Shown: positions 1-9,328, counted from the first letter of the stretch. The stretch is 64,000 nucleotides of DNA from Opitutia bacterium UBA4506 (GCA_002388665.1 DGMY01000089.1:35166-99165); one strand, 5' to 3'. The notes: generated by a model from the letters alone, not told the origin. Numbers and translations: made by a program.

Positions 1-2
1 AA

Positions 3-485
3 AATCCCCTCCCCCCGATTCCCTTTCTTTTCAACACCTCCGAGACGCATCGCCCGATTGCGGAGGCCATTCAGGCCATCTGGAAAAACCGGCTCGGAGT
101 CGACATTGAACTGGTCAACAAAGAATGGAAAACCTACCTCGCTGATCGGCAGCGGATGGACTTCGCGATCGCCCGCGCCGGATGGCTGGGCGACTATCTC
201 GACCCGCAAACATTTCTCGGACTCTGGACTTCTGGCTCGACCAACAATTTTAGTGGATGGAGCAATCCAAACTACGACCGCTTTATTGCCGAAGCCGCTC
301 TTCTCCCCTCCGGTCCCGCCCGCAATGATCTGTTCGCCAAAGCGGAAACCATCCTCCTTGAGGAAGTTCCGATCATTCCCATATTTTTCTACAATCGCGC
401 GTACCTGCTTTCGACCCGAGTAAAAAACTGGCCCAACAACATCCTGGGCTATACCAACTACGCGGGAGTAAGAATCGTAGAATAG
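3..485 (+). CDS. Peptide ABC transporter substrate-binding protein, C-terminal part
   Basis: This is the 3' end of a gene that begins before the window; 160 residues are visible in frame with no start. The stretch holds features of the OppA/DppA (SBP family 5) C-terminal lobe: an AEAIQAIWKNRLGVDIEL segment, a GWLGDYLDPQTFL motif and, near the end, EVPIIPIFFYNRAYLL. Such lipoproteins or periplasmic proteins bind oligopeptides and hand them to an ABC permease. The permease genes are not in the window, and the genes to the right are on the other strand and unrelated. Family is fairly certain; the exact ligand is not. Confidence 0.85.
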   Translation, partial: NPLPPIPFLFNTSETHRPIAEAIQAIWKNRLGVDIELVNKEWKTYLADRQRMDFAIARAGWLGDYLDPQTFLGLWTSGSTNNFSGWSNPNYDRFIAEAALLPSGPARNDLFAKAETILLEEVPIIPIFFYNRAYLLSTRVKNWPNNILGYTNYAGVRIVE

Positions 486-588
486 CCGTTACCGGCCTTA
501 GTCCAACGGACGACAGGCTTGCCGGGACATCCGGCCCAGCTGACCGGAAGAAGCAACCCACTCTCTCAGTTGGATGGATGATTCGTCA

Positions 589-1392
589 CTACCGAAGCAA
601 TACCTCGTTCACTCGATTCACCAACTCTAAATGAGGTGAAAACTCATGGACGCCACACCGGGTAGCCGCTTTGAAAAGCATTCCCGCATTGGAAAAGAAC
701 AGCCCGTCACAATCCTCGAGATCTTCCGCCAAAATCGCTCCCTCTCGAACATCCACCCTCATCTCAGCGGCACTCGACAACACTCTCTTGCGAACAACCC
801 CTGGCAGCGCTCCACTTTCGACGGGGGGCGTCCACAGAACCCCCTCTCGCAGGACCCACACATTCGACCGGGAGCCCTCCACCAACTTCCCATCCCTGCA
901 GAGTATAGATTCCCGCAAGCCCATCTCAACCGCCTCCCGGTAAGCCAAAGCATTCAACAAGTAATTATTGTGCTTCCAGCCACTGAGCGGAGAAGGTCCA
1001 CTATGAGGAAACCTCGATAGATCCACCTCGAAGGAGGACTCATCTGCCGACGGCGTCCGCGCAAAGACACGCAATAACACATCCGTGGACCTCCCGTTCT
1101 TGTGCAATGACAAGCGAACAATTCCCTCCTCGCAGTGATTGTATTTACAGAGCTGCGACACCTGATCCAGCAATCTCTCTCTCAAATCCGGGCACTCCAA
1201 CTCCATATCAGCTGCAGCGCGGCTGATCCGGTCCCAATGGTCTGATAGAAAACGAATCCGGCCGTTGCTCAAACCCATCGTTTCAAAACAACCAAAACCA
1301 TACAGCAACCCCTCTGCGGACGGCGACACCTTCACCTCACCGACTGGGGATAATTCGCCGTTCCAAAATACAAACTCTTCCTCAGCTCCCAT
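589..1392 (-). CDS. pabC: Aminodeoxychorismate lyase (class IV aminotransferase fold)
   Basis: A PLP enzyme of 267 residues that would eliminate pyruvate from 4-amino-4-deoxychorismate to give p-aminobenzoate for folate synthesis. Fold-type IV marks are visible: YGFGCFET near residue 31, a candidate PLP lysine in KHNNYLLNALA, and EGSRSNVWVL. It is the last gene of the folate operon. Its ATG shares one base with the pabB stop (TAATG), so it is probably translationally coupled. Branched-chain or D-amino-acid aminotransferases share the fold, but the position after pabB makes PabC much more likely. Confidence 0.88.
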   Translation of the reverse strand: MGAEEEFVFWNGELSPVGEVKVSPSAEGLLYGFGCFETMGLSNGRIRFLSDHWDRISRAAADMELECPDLRERLLDQVSQLCKYNHCEEGIVRLSLHKNGRSTDVLLRVFARTPSADESSFEVDLSRFPHSGPSPLSGWKHNNYLLNALAYREAVEMGLRESILCRDGKLVEGSRSNVWVLREGVLWTPPVESGALPGVVRKRVLSSAAEMRVDVREGAILAEDLEDCDGLFFSNAGMLFKAATRCGVHEFSPHLELVNRVNEVLLR

Positions 1393-2720
1393 TACAAGTC
1401 CTCCTCCTCAATTTCCCAGCCCAATGTAGTGAACAACTTTCTCGCCTTATGGAGGGTCTCTTCGTACTCCGCCCCGGGATCAGAGTCCCAAACGATTCCC
1501 GCCCCCACGCCAAACTCCAAAACCTCTCCCGACAATTCAAGAGTGCGGATCGCAATATTCCATTTTGACACACCCCCTGCCGTGACGAACCCTATCGTAC
1601 CGCAGTAGGCACCCCGCCCCCCGGGTTCCAGCAGCTGAATGATCTCCATGGATCTACATTTCGGGGCCCCGGTAATGGATCCTCCTGGGAAAGTGGCCGC
1701 CAACACATCGGACAGTTTCATCGAGTCCTGCAGAGTGCCACTCACCTCTCCGATCAAATGATGAACTGAAGCAAACGACTCAAGGGCAAACTCCCTGTCC
1801 GCTTGAATCGAGCCGATCTTACACACGCGGCCCAAATCATTCCGCTCCATATCAACAATCATCAACAATTCAGACCTCTCCTTCACGTTAGATCGTAGCG
1901 TTGCCGCCAATACAGCGTCCTCCTCCAAATCGTCCGACCGGGGCCTCGTTCCTTTGATCGGACGCGTCCGGATCCGTCGATCTCTCTCCACCGCCAAAAA
2001 CAATTCTGGAGAACTCGACAGGATGCAGCGATCTCCACAATCGACAAAAGCCGAATACGGCGCTGGATTTTCGCTGCGCAACGACAAATACAAATCGACA
2101 GGGTCAGAGGTCACCACGCACGAGAACCGCTGCGAAAGATTGGCCTGATAGATATCCCCTGCGGCAATCCACTCCCGCACACGCGCCACCCCCCGAACAT
2201 ACTCTGCCCTCGATTGGTTAGGAACTGGCCGTGTACTACGCACGGGTTCTGGCTTCTTCAGAGGCTCACCTTCGCTGGAAAGGGATGCCATCCAGCAGCG
2301 CAGCAACTCGTCCGCGTCATCCAGCCAATCCCCCACCACCGCGAACAAGGTGCCAGTGGGGCGGTGCTCAAGAAGCGCCCGATCATAGAGTCCCATCCAC
2401 CCCGAAAGGCACGGCCGACTTTCCGGCGGGTAACCGAAAGGGTCGGCAGCATAGTCCAGTTGCCCAATCAGGCCGCCCACAAAAGGCAATGAACAATCGG
2501 ATTGGAGAGGTCGAAGCCTCTCTTCCCACTCATCCATCCAAGCCACTAAATCTTCAGCCGGACCTCGCCGGGTTTCGACCGGATCGGCAGCTAGAATAGA
2601 CCATTCTGCATCCGGAGAATCTCCTGAGCTATCGAGCCAGGCACAGTGCGGCCTCTCCGCGAATCGGCGAAACCACCGCTCGAGCCCACCCGTGCTTTTC
2701 TCGATCTTCTTTACCGGCAT
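1392..2720 (-). CDS. pabB: Aminodeoxychorismate synthase component I
   Basis: A chorismate-binding enzyme of 442 residues that makes 4-amino-4-deoxychorismate from chorismate and ammonia. The conserved core shows GDIYQANLSQ near residue 188, PIKGTRPR near 254 and FPGGSITGAPK near 344. The lysine in PIKGT is the PabB signature; anthranilate synthase TrpE has PIAGT. The frame is open 105 nt further upstream, but the ATG at 2720 is preferred: it overlaps the folK stop by ten bases and gives the normal family length. The glutaminase partner PabA is not encoded nearby, so it must be elsewhere or shared with TrpG. Confidence 0.92.
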   Translation of the reverse strand: MPVKKIEKSTGGLERWFRRFAERPHCAWLDSSGDSPDAEWSILAADPVETRRGPAEDLVAWMDEWEERLRPLQSDCSLPFVGGLIGQLDYAADPFGYPPESRPCLSGWMGLYDRALLEHRPTGTLFAVVGDWLDDADELLRCWMASLSSEGEPLKKPEPVRSTRPVPNQSRAEYVRGVARVREWIAAGDIYQANLSQRFSCVVTSDPVDLYLSLRSENPAPYSAFVDCGDRCILSSSPELFLAVERDRRIRTRPIKGTRPRSDDLEEDAVLAATLRSNVKERSELLMIVDMERNDLGRVCKIGSIQADREFALESFASVHHLIGEVSGTLQDSMKLSDVLAATFPGGSITGAPKCRSMEIIQLLEPGGRGAYCGTIGFVTAGGVSKWNIAIRTLELSGEVLEFGVGAGIVWDSDPGAEYEETLHKARKLFTTLGWEIEEEDL

Positions 2721-3208
2721 TCTAAAATCGACTCCCTTACTGGAACGATACCCTCCTCCGATAGGCCCGCCAAACATTCTCGAACAGCCCCTCCGGCAAG
2801 ATTCCAATCGGGAATCAAATCGCACAATGGCCGTAGCACGAACGCTCTCTCCTCAATACGGGGATGAGGTAGAACCAACTCCTCACTCTTATACTCCAGA
2901 TCCTCCATCAACAATAGGTCCAGGTCCATCGTCCGTGGTCCCCAGCGGATCTCGCGGGTTCGGCCTAGATCATTCTCGATCGACTGACAAACACTCAACA
3001 ACTCCAGAGGCCCCAACTCGGTCCTCCCCTCAACGACTGCATTCCAATACCGCTCTTGGCCGGCCGGGCCGAATGGGGGAGTTTCATAAACAGCGGAACC
3101 ACGAAGTAACTCTACATCGGCGTGTGACTCCAATGCTTTCACTGCCCGCGCAAATAGAGCCTCCCGATCCCCGAGGTTCCCTCCCAGTGCAACCCAGAAC
3201 CGGCTCAT
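2711..3208 (-). CDS. folK: 2-amino-4-hydroxy-6-hydroxymethyldihydropteridine pyrophosphokinase
   Basis: HPPK, 165 residues, transfers pyrophosphate from ATP to 6-hydroxymethyl-7,8-dihydropterin, the step before FolP. The signature RWGPRTMDLDLL is present, as are the N-terminal ALGGNLGDRE and HPRIEERAFVL near the end. The ATG at 3208 overlaps the folB stop as ATGA and was chosen over an in-frame GTG four codons earlier (3220). It is third in the folate operon, followed by pabB with a ten-base overlap. Confidence 0.93.
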   Translation of the reverse strand: MSRFWVALGGNLGDREALFARAVKALESHADVELLRGSAVYETPPFGPAGQERYWNAVVEGRTELGPLELLSVCQSIENDLGRTREIRWGPRTMDLDLLLMEDLEYKSEELVLPHPRIEERAFVLRPLCDLIPDWNLAGGAVRECLAGLSEEGIVPVRESILECR

Positions 3209-3582
3209 TGACTGCGACACCGTTCTACTGAAACGGATACATCCGCAAAGACACCGGGAAGAGGAGCCTGCGGCTTATGAACCTCTACTACGACCGAGCC
3301 TACCCGCTCGAAATCGTTCAAAATAGCCTCCGCCATTCGACTCGCCAGTGTTTCCAGTAAGTGAAAGCGCTTTCCCTCCACCCACTCTTTCACCAAAGCG
3401 TAGACTGCGGAGTAATCCACAGCGTCTTCGATGCAATCGGATGCCCCCGCAATCTCCACCGCAGTGCGCAGTTCAACATCCACAAGAAACCGCTGCCCCA
3501 GCTCGGCCTCGGCCGGCAAATTCCCGTGGAACCCAAAAAAGGCCAATCCACGAAGTCTAATGCGATCGGGAAACTCATTCAT
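3205..3582 (-). CDS. folB: Dihydroneopterin aldolase
   Basis: A small enzyme of about 125 residues that cleaves 7,8-dihydroneopterin to 6-hydroxymethyldihydropterin and glycolaldehyde. It shows the family start IRLRGLAFFGFHG, DYSAVYALVKEWVE and FHLLETLASRMAEAIL, and the closing VEVHKPQAPLPGVFADVSV. Two ATGs are possible, at 3597 and 3582; the second gives the usual N-terminus and an 8-base overlap with the folP stop, but the choice is not certain. It lies between folP and folK with overlaps on both sides. Confidence 0.92.
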   Translation of the reverse strand: MNEFPDRIRLRGLAFFGFHGNLPAEAELGQRFLVDVELRTAVEIAGASDCIEDAVDYSAVYALVKEWVEGKRFHLLETLASRMAEAILNDFERVGSVVVEVHKPQAPLPGVFADVSVSVERCRSQ

Positions 3583-4417
3583 GGCGGTAAATAGCATCGG
3601 CCATTCGCGCGGCTTTCAAGTTCGGACCGATATCGTGAACGCGAACCACATCAACACCTCCCGCCACACCAGCCACAGTCGTGGCCAAAGTGCCCTCCAA
3701 TCGTTGCTCGACGGGAAGGTTCAGCGTTTTCCCGATCACTGATTTACGTGAAGCTCCCAGGAGGAGTGGAAACCCAAGCTCCCGCAAGTCCCCCAGCCGC
3801 CGGATCAACTCCAGGTTTTGCGCCACCGTCTTCCCAAACCCGATCCCTGGATCCAAAACGATTCGCTCCGGTAAAATGCCTGCATCTGCAGCAACCACCA
3901 GAGACTCTTCAAAAAACCGCAGCACGGCGGCAATCAAGTCACCCTCGATCTCCTCCCCCCGACTGTTATGCATCAGAACAACCCCTGCTCCTGAAGAGGC
4001 TACCACCTCCGCCATTTTCGAATCTTTTTGAAATCCAAAAATGTCATTTGCAATCGAAGCTCCTGCCCCAAGAGCTTTCTCGGCGACACCCGGTTTATAA
4101 GTATCCACCGAAATCGGAACTTCCAACTGACCCGACAGGGCATCCAGAACGGGTTCAAGGCGTTCCCACTCTATTTCTTCCGATACCTCTTCTGCGCCAG
4201 GTCGAGTAGACTCAGCGCCCACATCGATAAAATCGGCTCCCGCCCCTTGCATCTCCCGGGCTCGCCGCAATGCACTCTCGGGTCCATCGTAGCGCCCACC
4301 GTCCGAAAAGGAATCCGGGGTCACATTCAAAATCCCCATTATAAAGGTCCGTCGACCCCAGCCCTCAGCCGGCCAAGGTCCTCGGCCCCATCTTGAATCA
4401 TCGTTTTCCACGCCCAC
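3575..4417 (-). CDS. folP: Dihydropteroate synthase
   Basis: A TIM-barrel enzyme of 280 residues that joins p-aminobenzoate to 6-hydroxymethyldihydropterin pyrophosphate. Both signatures are present: MGILNVTPDSFSDGG near residue 27 and DVGAESTRPGA near 66, with the SRK phosphate-site motif in LLGASRKSVIGK near 219. This is the target of sulfonamides in other bacteria. It is the promoter-proximal gene of a five-gene operon; the 134 bases upstream (4418-4551) hold no gene and presumably the promoter, though no clear hexamers were seen. Confidence 0.95.
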   Translation of the reverse strand: MGVENDDSRWGRGPWPAEGWGRRTFIMGILNVTPDSFSDGGRYDGPESALRRAREMQGAGADFIDVGAESTRPGAEEVSEEIEWERLEPVLDALSGQLEVPISVDTYKPGVAEKALGAGASIANDIFGFQKDSKMAEVVASSGAGVVLMHNSRGEEIEGDLIAAVLRFFEESLVVAADAGILPERIVLDPGIGFGKTVAQNLELIRRLGDLRELGFPLLLGASRKSVIGKTLNLPVEQRLEGTLATTVAGVAGGVDVVRVHDIGPNLKAARMADAIYRHE

Positions 4418-4551
4418 TATTCAATCGCTTTGCGGACCAATGCCCAGCCTCATTCACAGCGAAGAACTCAGTTTTCCGCGCAACGAGTCGCTCTCTGACA
4501 ACTGAAAGTCTTCGCACCAGCTGACCGCACCAACGATTCGATACCCTCCTC

Positions 4552-5295
4552 CTAGCGGATTACGAGCATCTCATTGGCACCCTGCTGGAATTCATAGTCC
4601 ACGTTGACAATAGCCGTAAACCGGCCCTCCTCAGTGAGCGCATCGACTACAGGGTCAACAAAACCCGATCGCGCACCAGAAAGGTCCTGCAGTGGAAAAG
4701 TCCTTACCTCACGCGCAACCCGTAGCAGCTCCCGGATTCCAGCCCAATGAAAGTCCGCATCGATCTGATCGGAGTACAGAAACAGAAAATGAGAAACCAG
4801 AGCCAGATCGAAGGAACGATCGGCAAAGTCCAACCGGGGCAGCCCACCCTCTCGATACCGCCCGGCCACCAGACCCGTTTCAAAATCTTCCAGGAATCGC
4901 GTCATCGCAGCCATCCTCACCCGCTCCAAATCCGCTGGACTTTGAATCACCTGCCAACGGTACGAATCGAGGTGCCCAACAACATGAGCCATCACGGTCG
5001 GACGGATCTCTTCGATGCGAGCCGCAATCTCCACCGCTGAAAACTGGTAGAGAGGATCGACCGATACAACCGAACCTCCGTCGCGCGTCCACTCCGCATT
5101 GAAAGAGGCAGGACCGTCCCCGCATCCTAGAATCCGCTTTCGGCGATCCGACTCGGTCAAGTCAAACATCAGGACGTACTCCTCCAGTGACCTCCCCCAC
5201 GGGACAATCGACGACAACTCCAACTGAGGCATCGAAATCTCCCGATCCTCAGCGAAATCATCAGATTCTTCATTCTCTGCCGCCTCTCGCTTCAT
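4552..5295 (-). CDS. SAM-dependent methyltransferase-like protein
   Basis: A protein of 247 residues with a Rossmann motif I (RKRILGCGDGPASFNAE) followed by an acidic residue in SVDPLYQFS, and a DRSFDLALVSHFLFLYSD segment like motif IV/post-II of class I methyltransferases. The substrate is unknown. The first 21 residues are strongly acidic; an ATG 63 bases further in (5232, MPQLELSS) would give a more usual start, so the N-terminus is uncertain. It is on the same strand as folP but 134 bases upstream, and no link to folate is evident. The 248 bases upstream (5296-5543) hold no supported gene and separate it from divergent ctaA. Confidence 0.7.
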   Translation of the reverse strand: MKREAAENEESDDFAEDREISMPQLELSSIVPWGRSLEEYVLMFDLTESDRRKRILGCGDGPASFNAEWTRDGGSVVSVDPLYQFSAVEIAARIEEIRPTVMAHVVGHLDSYRWQVIQSPADLERVRMAAMTRFLEDFETGLVAGRYREGGLPRLDFADRSFDLALVSHFLFLYSDQIDADFHWAGIRELLRVAREVRTFPLQDLSGARSGFVDPVVDALTEEGRFTAIVNVDYEFQQGANEMLVIR

Positions 5296-5543
5296 CAGAC
5301 GGCAAAAGATACGGGAGCGACCTCGCCAGCGCTACAGAAATCCCAACCGTGCCGACCGGGCAATCAAAGGCAACGAATCGGCCCCCCTGATTTTCCTTCG
5401 ACGATTGCAGAACTCCTCGATCGGAACCGTTTGAATCATACCCAACCCTAAATTTACTACTTTCCAACTCCCACACACCTCCTCCCCCTTGACTTCACTC
5501 ACTCGGCTGGGATCATCGGACCCTTCTCCCCACAACGCGTTTC

Positions 5544-6536
5544 ATGCCATCTAAATCCATCCAACCGACTGAACCACGACCCTCGCCAGTTCTTTTCTGG
5601 CTAACGGCCGTCGCTCTCGTGTGGTCGGGAGTCCTTCTCTTTGCCGGCGGCTTCACTACCAGCATCGGCGCCGGGATGGCCTTTCTCGACTGGCCATTGT
5701 CCAATGGCTCACTCAATCCCGACGGCTGGCTCGAAAATCAAGACCAGATCGCAGAACACAGTCATCGGCTAGCCGGGATGATTATCGGGCTCCTTTCCCT
5801 GACCCTGGCCGTTGCCTTCAATCGACTTGAAAAACGACGTTGGGTGCGACTCATCGCCTATTTCCTTCTCTTGCTCATCATCTTTCAAGGCATCCTGGGA
5901 GGTCTGCGCGTCCGACTCGATACACTGAACACTGGCAGCGACCACAACCTCATCGCCCGCTCGTTCGCCATTGCCCACGCCATGGGTGCGCAAGGAGTCG
6001 TTCTGACCTTATGCTCGCTCACAGTATTGTCCGCACCGCGATGGTTTCGCAGTGAACGCGCAACCCAAGGGGGAGGCGTCCGAACAATTGGAGTGGTTTC
6101 GCTCTGCTCACTGATTGTTGCCATCCTGATCGGGGCGGTGATGCGCCACAACGGGGCAGCCCTTGCGATCCAGACCTTCCCCGCTGCGTCAGCCGACGGA
6201 TCATTCTTCCCGACCACCCACCAGTTTGGCGTTTGGGTACATTTTCTTCACCGAACCCTCGGAATGATTGGGGGATTGGGCATCGTGCTGTACACAGTGG
6301 CGAGTTTCGTCCGCAAATCCGGGCATCCCTATTCCCGCCAATTCGCCCTGATCGCAGTTATGCTCACCGGTTTACAAATTTGGCTCGGCTGGCTCATTCT
6401 TCAAACTGCCCGCAATCCCCATGTGGCCACGATCCACATGCTCAATGGGGCTATACTTCTCGCCACACTGTGGGCCGCGATTCTGTGGTCGACTCGTAGC
6501 CCAAGGATGGAATCATCGGTTCCTTCCAATTCCTAA
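5544..6536 (+). CDS. ctaA: Heme A synthase (COX15/CtaA family)
   Basis: An integral membrane protein of 330 residues that oxidises the C8 methyl of heme O to the formyl group of heme A for aa3-type cytochrome oxidase. About eight membrane spans are visible, with the family histidines in EHSHRLAG (near residue 73), AIAHAMG, FLHRTLGM and ATIHMLNG. The early glycine-rich GGFTTSIGAGMAFLDWPL matches the COX15 entry loop. It is followed after 13 bases by ctaB and then a DUF420 gene, forming an oxidase-assembly operon; oxidase subunit genes themselves are not in the window. Confidence 0.92.
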   Translation: MPSKSIQPTEPRPSPVLFWLTAVALVWSGVLLFAGGFTTSIGAGMAFLDWPLSNGSLNPDGWLENQDQIAEHSHRLAGMIIGLLSLTLAVAFNRLEKRRWVRLIAYFLLLLIIFQGILGGLRVRLDTLNTGSDHNLIARSFAIAHAMGAQGVVLTLCSLTVLSAPRWFRSERATQGGGVRTIGVVSLCSLIVAILIGAVMRHNGAALAIQTFPAASADGSFFPTTHQFGVWVHFLHRTLGMIGGLGIVLYTVASFVRKSGHPYSRQFALIAVMLTGLQIWLGWLILQTARNPHVATIHMLNGAILLATLWAAILWSTRSPRMESSVPSNS

Positions 6537-6549
6537 ACTTTCACCCTTC

Positions 6550-7476
6550 ATGTCCACTGACAGCCACAACCACGGCTCTGCCGATACGCCCGCCGAAATT
6601 TCCGGCGATCGCCCGGCACCGTGGGCAATCTTTCTCGACCTTTCCAAGCCACGTCTGGCATTCCTCTCCACACTTAGTGGCGTTGCGGGCTATCTCGCCG
6701 CCCCGGACGACTTTGAAGTTCTTGGCTTTTTCGCAGTCGGGGTGGCGATCTTCCTGGCAGCCGCCGGAGCTCTCGCGCTCAACCAAGTCATTGAGCGCAA
6801 AGTGGACGCCCAGATGGAGCGAACGAAGAACCGGCCACTGCCTTCCGGCCAAATCACCGCAGGGCCCGCGATCCTACTGGGAATCGCCTCCTCTCTCCTC
6901 GGTTGCGGCATCGCAGCGCTCTTTCTCCCCGCGACATCGACGATCCTGATTGTCGCGACCGTACTAATCTACGTCCTGATCTACACCCCGATGAAGCGCT
7001 ACACCCATTGGTGTACCCATGTCGGGGCAATCCCGGGAGCACTTCCTCCTCTGATCGGCTGGTCGGCGGCCACCGGAACGATCGATGGACTGGGGCTTTG
7101 GCTATTTTTCATCCTTCTCCTCTGGCAGATGCCTCATTTCTTCGCGATCGCATGGCTCTATCGCGCCGACTACGCCCAAGGAGGCCTGCAGATGGTGTCG
7201 GTCACCCGCCCCGATGGGAAGAGACTGATTTTCGAGAATTTCCTCTACCTGGCACTACTCTTCCCCGTCTGCTTGGCTCCGGTTTTCCTCGGCGAAACCG
7301 GCTGGATCTACGGCTCCTCCGCGATCCTTCTCAATGCGATCTTCCTTTTTGAAGGTATCCGATTTGCGCGGACCGTTCGCACGGGTGGCTCGACAGGGAA
7401 TCGATTGTTCCTCTTCAGCCTCCTCTATCTTCCTCTCCTTTTGATCGTCCTCCTCTTCGACCGCACCTATTCCTGA
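6550..7476 (+). CDS. ctaB: Protoheme IX farnesyltransferase (heme O synthase)
   Basis: A UbiA-family membrane prenyltransferase of 308 residues that adds a farnesyl group to heme B. The first aspartate-rich region reads NQVIERKVDAQMERTKNRPL, with Glu in place of the first Asp of the NxxxD form. The second conserved stretch is YTPMKRYTHWCTHVGAIPGA, and HFFAIAWLYRADYAQGG follows. The ATG at 6550 was chosen because it follows the ctaA stop and gives family length; the open frame reaches further upstream into ctaA. Nine bases separate it from the DUF420 gene. Confidence 0.94.
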   Translation: MSTDSHNHGSADTPAEISGDRPAPWAIFLDLSKPRLAFLSTLSGVAGYLAAPDDFEVLGFFAVGVAIFLAAAGALALNQVIERKVDAQMERTKNRPLPSGQITAGPAILLGIASSLLGCGIAALFLPATSTILIVATVLIYVLIYTPMKRYTHWCTHVGAIPGALPPLIGWSAATGTIDGLGLWLFFILLLWQMPHFFAIAWLYRADYAQGGLQMVSVTRPDGKRLIFENFLYLALLFPVCLAPVFLGETGWIYGSSAILLNAIFLFEGIRFARTVRTGGSTGNRLFLFSLLYLPLLLIVLLFDRTYS

Positions 7477-7484
7477 TTCATCCG

Positions 7485-7904
7485 ATGGACATCTCCCTGC
7501 CCGCTCTCAATGCCGCGCTCAACGGCTCCGCTGCCATTTGCCTTACCGCTGGTTATCTTTTTATTCGAGCCGACCGAGAAAAAGCTCACCGCAAATGTAT
7601 GATATCCGCACTGGTTCTCAGTGCCGTTTTCCTCTTTTTCTACGTCCTCGACAAGATTCTCAAAGGAGGAGTTCACACTGAATTTGGCGGTGAAGGGTTC
7701 TGGAGGCCCCTCTACTATATCATGCTGATCACCCATGTGATTCTGGCCATGATTATTCTCCCCCTAATTTTCAGGACGCTCTTTCTCGCCCTGAAGGGGC
7801 GATTCGACTCCCACCGGAAGTGGGCCCGAGTCACTTATCCGATCTGGTACTACGTCTCGATTACCGGAGTCCTGATCTACTTTTTCCTCTACCACTGGTT
7901 CTAA
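7485..7904 (+). CDS. DUF420 membrane protein, cytochrome oxidase assembly
   Basis: A protein of 139 residues with four predicted membrane spans. Family features include the histidines in AHRKCMIS, YYIMLITHVILA and DSHRKWARVTYPIWYYVSITG; DUF420 members carry such histidines, and homologues (YozB, CtaM) are needed for heme A oxidases in Gram-positive bacteria. It is the third gene of the ctaA-ctaB operon, with an 8-base gap after ctaB. The operon context supports a role in maturing aa3 oxidase; the biochemical activity is not settled. Confidence 0.85.
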   Translation: MDISLPALNAALNGSAAICLTAGYLFIRADREKAHRKCMISALVLSAVFLFFYVLDKILKGGVHTEFGGEGFWRPLYYIMLITHVILAMIILPLIFRTLFLALKGRFDSHRKWARVTYPIWYYVSITGVLIYFFLYHWF

Positions 7905-8002
7905 GGGGGTCCACTCGGCCACCGCTTCCAATTCGGCGAACGGCTCCCAAATCGATCTCATTTCGCTCGCTATCTCTCGCTTCGGGCAGGAGAATTCGCA
8001 CC

Positions 8003-8443
8003 ATGCTCGAGCCACAAGAAACCATTCCGCCGACAAGCGATTCTTCCATCACGACCGCCCGAGACCAGCTTCGATTACTCGGGATTTTCTACATTATCTT
8101 TGGCCTCATGGCCCTCCCGGTTCTCGCGATCATACCTCTTCAAAGCCAACTGGTCGATTACTTCGTCCAGAACGCACCCGATCAGGAAATGGTTGACCTC
8201 ATATCAAAATTGGCCACGACCGGCTTCGTCAGCATCGTGGTTCTGACGCTGGTTCATATTATTTCGCTGGTGTATATCGGGTTTTGCTTTCGGCAACAAC
8301 GCCACCACACGCTCTGCATCATCGCAGCCGCATTTTGCTGCCTATCCTTCCCTCTTGGCACGATTCTCGGGGTCATCTCCCTCGTTGTCCTGCTAAAGCC
8401 TGAAGCAAAACAGCTGTACGGCGTCGAAGGGGCTTCTCTCTAA
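8003..8443 (+). CDS. Small four-helix membrane protein, function unknown
   Basis: A protein of 146 residues: a short polar N-terminus and then about four hydrophobic segments. The end, SFPLGTILGVISLVVLL followed by KPEAKQLYG, resembles small uncharacterised membrane proteins common in Planctomycetota and Verrucomicrobiota. The frame is open upstream to 7820 inside the DUF420 gene, but that part is arginine-rich and not membrane-like, so the ATG at 8003 is preferred. It sits between the oxidase block and the transglutaminase gene; no function is proposed. Confidence 0.65.
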   Translation: MLEPQETIPPTSDSSITTARDQLRLLGIFYIIFGLMALPVLAIIPLQSQLVDYFVQNAPDQEMVDLISKLATTGFVSIVVLTLVHIISLVYIGFCFRQQRHHTLCIIAAAFCCLSFPLGTILGVISLVVLLKPEAKQLYGVEGASL

Positions 8444-8470
8444 AACCAAACTCTTTTCCCGGAGATTACT

Positions 8471-9328
8471 GTGAAACGAATCCGCATCTTCCACACGACG
8501 GAGTACACCTTCTCGGAGCCCGTCCAACTCTCTCCGCATACTCTTCTCCTACGTCCACGGGAAGGCCACGACATCCGGATCGGATCTTCCCGACTCCTGG
8601 TAGAGCCCGCTCATTCCGTGAAGTGGTATCGGGATATCTATGGCAATTCAGTCGGGGTCCTCACGGTGCTCGATGCCACAGACCGCTTCTTCATCGAGAG
8701 CGAAGTCATTATTGAAAACTACGCCTCCCGACCCCTCGATTTCATCGTCGATGATCGCGCGGTCACTTATCCTTTTCCCTTCGAGCCCGAAGAGCGGCTG
8801 GACCTGCTTCCCTACCGCACCCACACCTGGCCGAACAACACCCTTCCTCTCAAAGAGTGGGTCCAGCAATTCTGGAAACCCGGTGAATCTCTTGAAACCT
8901 TCGTCTTGCTCGATCAACTCAACAGAGCCATTGTCGGGCAATGCGAATACCGGATGCGAGAAGAGCCCGGCGTTCAACCACCGAGCGAGACTCTTCGGAC
9001 AAAATCCGGCAGTTGCCGCGACTTCGCCGCCCTCTTTATCGAAGCCTGCCGCTACCTAGGGCTCCCCGCCCGTTTTGTCAGTGGATACCTCCACAATCCC
9101 GGCAGCGACCAACACGGGTCTACCCACGCCTGGTCCGAGGTGTACCTTCCCGGAGCTGGCTGGATCGGCTTTGACAATACCAGTGGTCTGGTGACTGGGA
9201 CTGAACACATCGCCACCGCCGTCCACCGCCATCCGGAATCAATTCCGCCGGTCGACGGAAGCTATCTCGGCTCGGGCAAAGTCACCTCCACGCTTGCGGT
9301 GACGGTAGACGTATCGGAAATAGCCTAG
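8471..9328 (+). CDS. Transglutaminase-like cysteine protease family protein
   Basis: A protein of 285 residues with the bacterial transglutaminase N-terminal domain (residues 1-85, beginning MKRIRIFHTTEYTFSEPV) and a papain-fold transglutaminase core. The catalytic triad is visible: Cys in KSGSCRDFAALF, His in GSTHAWSEVYLPG and Asp in WIGFDNTSG. No signal peptide is seen, so it is likely cytoplasmic. Members often lie beside alpha-E and circularly permuted ATP-grasp genes, which are absent here. A short CACCGG/CCGGTG hairpin (9334-9352) follows the stop without a clear T-run. Confidence 0.9.
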   Translation: MKRIRIFHTTEYTFSEPVQLSPHTLLLRPREGHDIRIGSSRLLVEPAHSVKWYRDIYGNSVGVLTVLDATDRFFIESEVIIENYASRPLDFIVDDRAVTYPFPFEPEERLDLLPYRTHTWPNNTLPLKEWVQQFWKPGESLETFVLLDQLNRAIVGQCEYRMREEPGVQPPSETLRTKSGSCRDFAALFIEACRYLGLPARFVSGYLHNPGSDQHGSTHAWSEVYLPGAGWIGFDNTSGLVTGTEHIATAVHRHPESIPPVDGSYLGSGKVTSTLAVTVDVSEIA

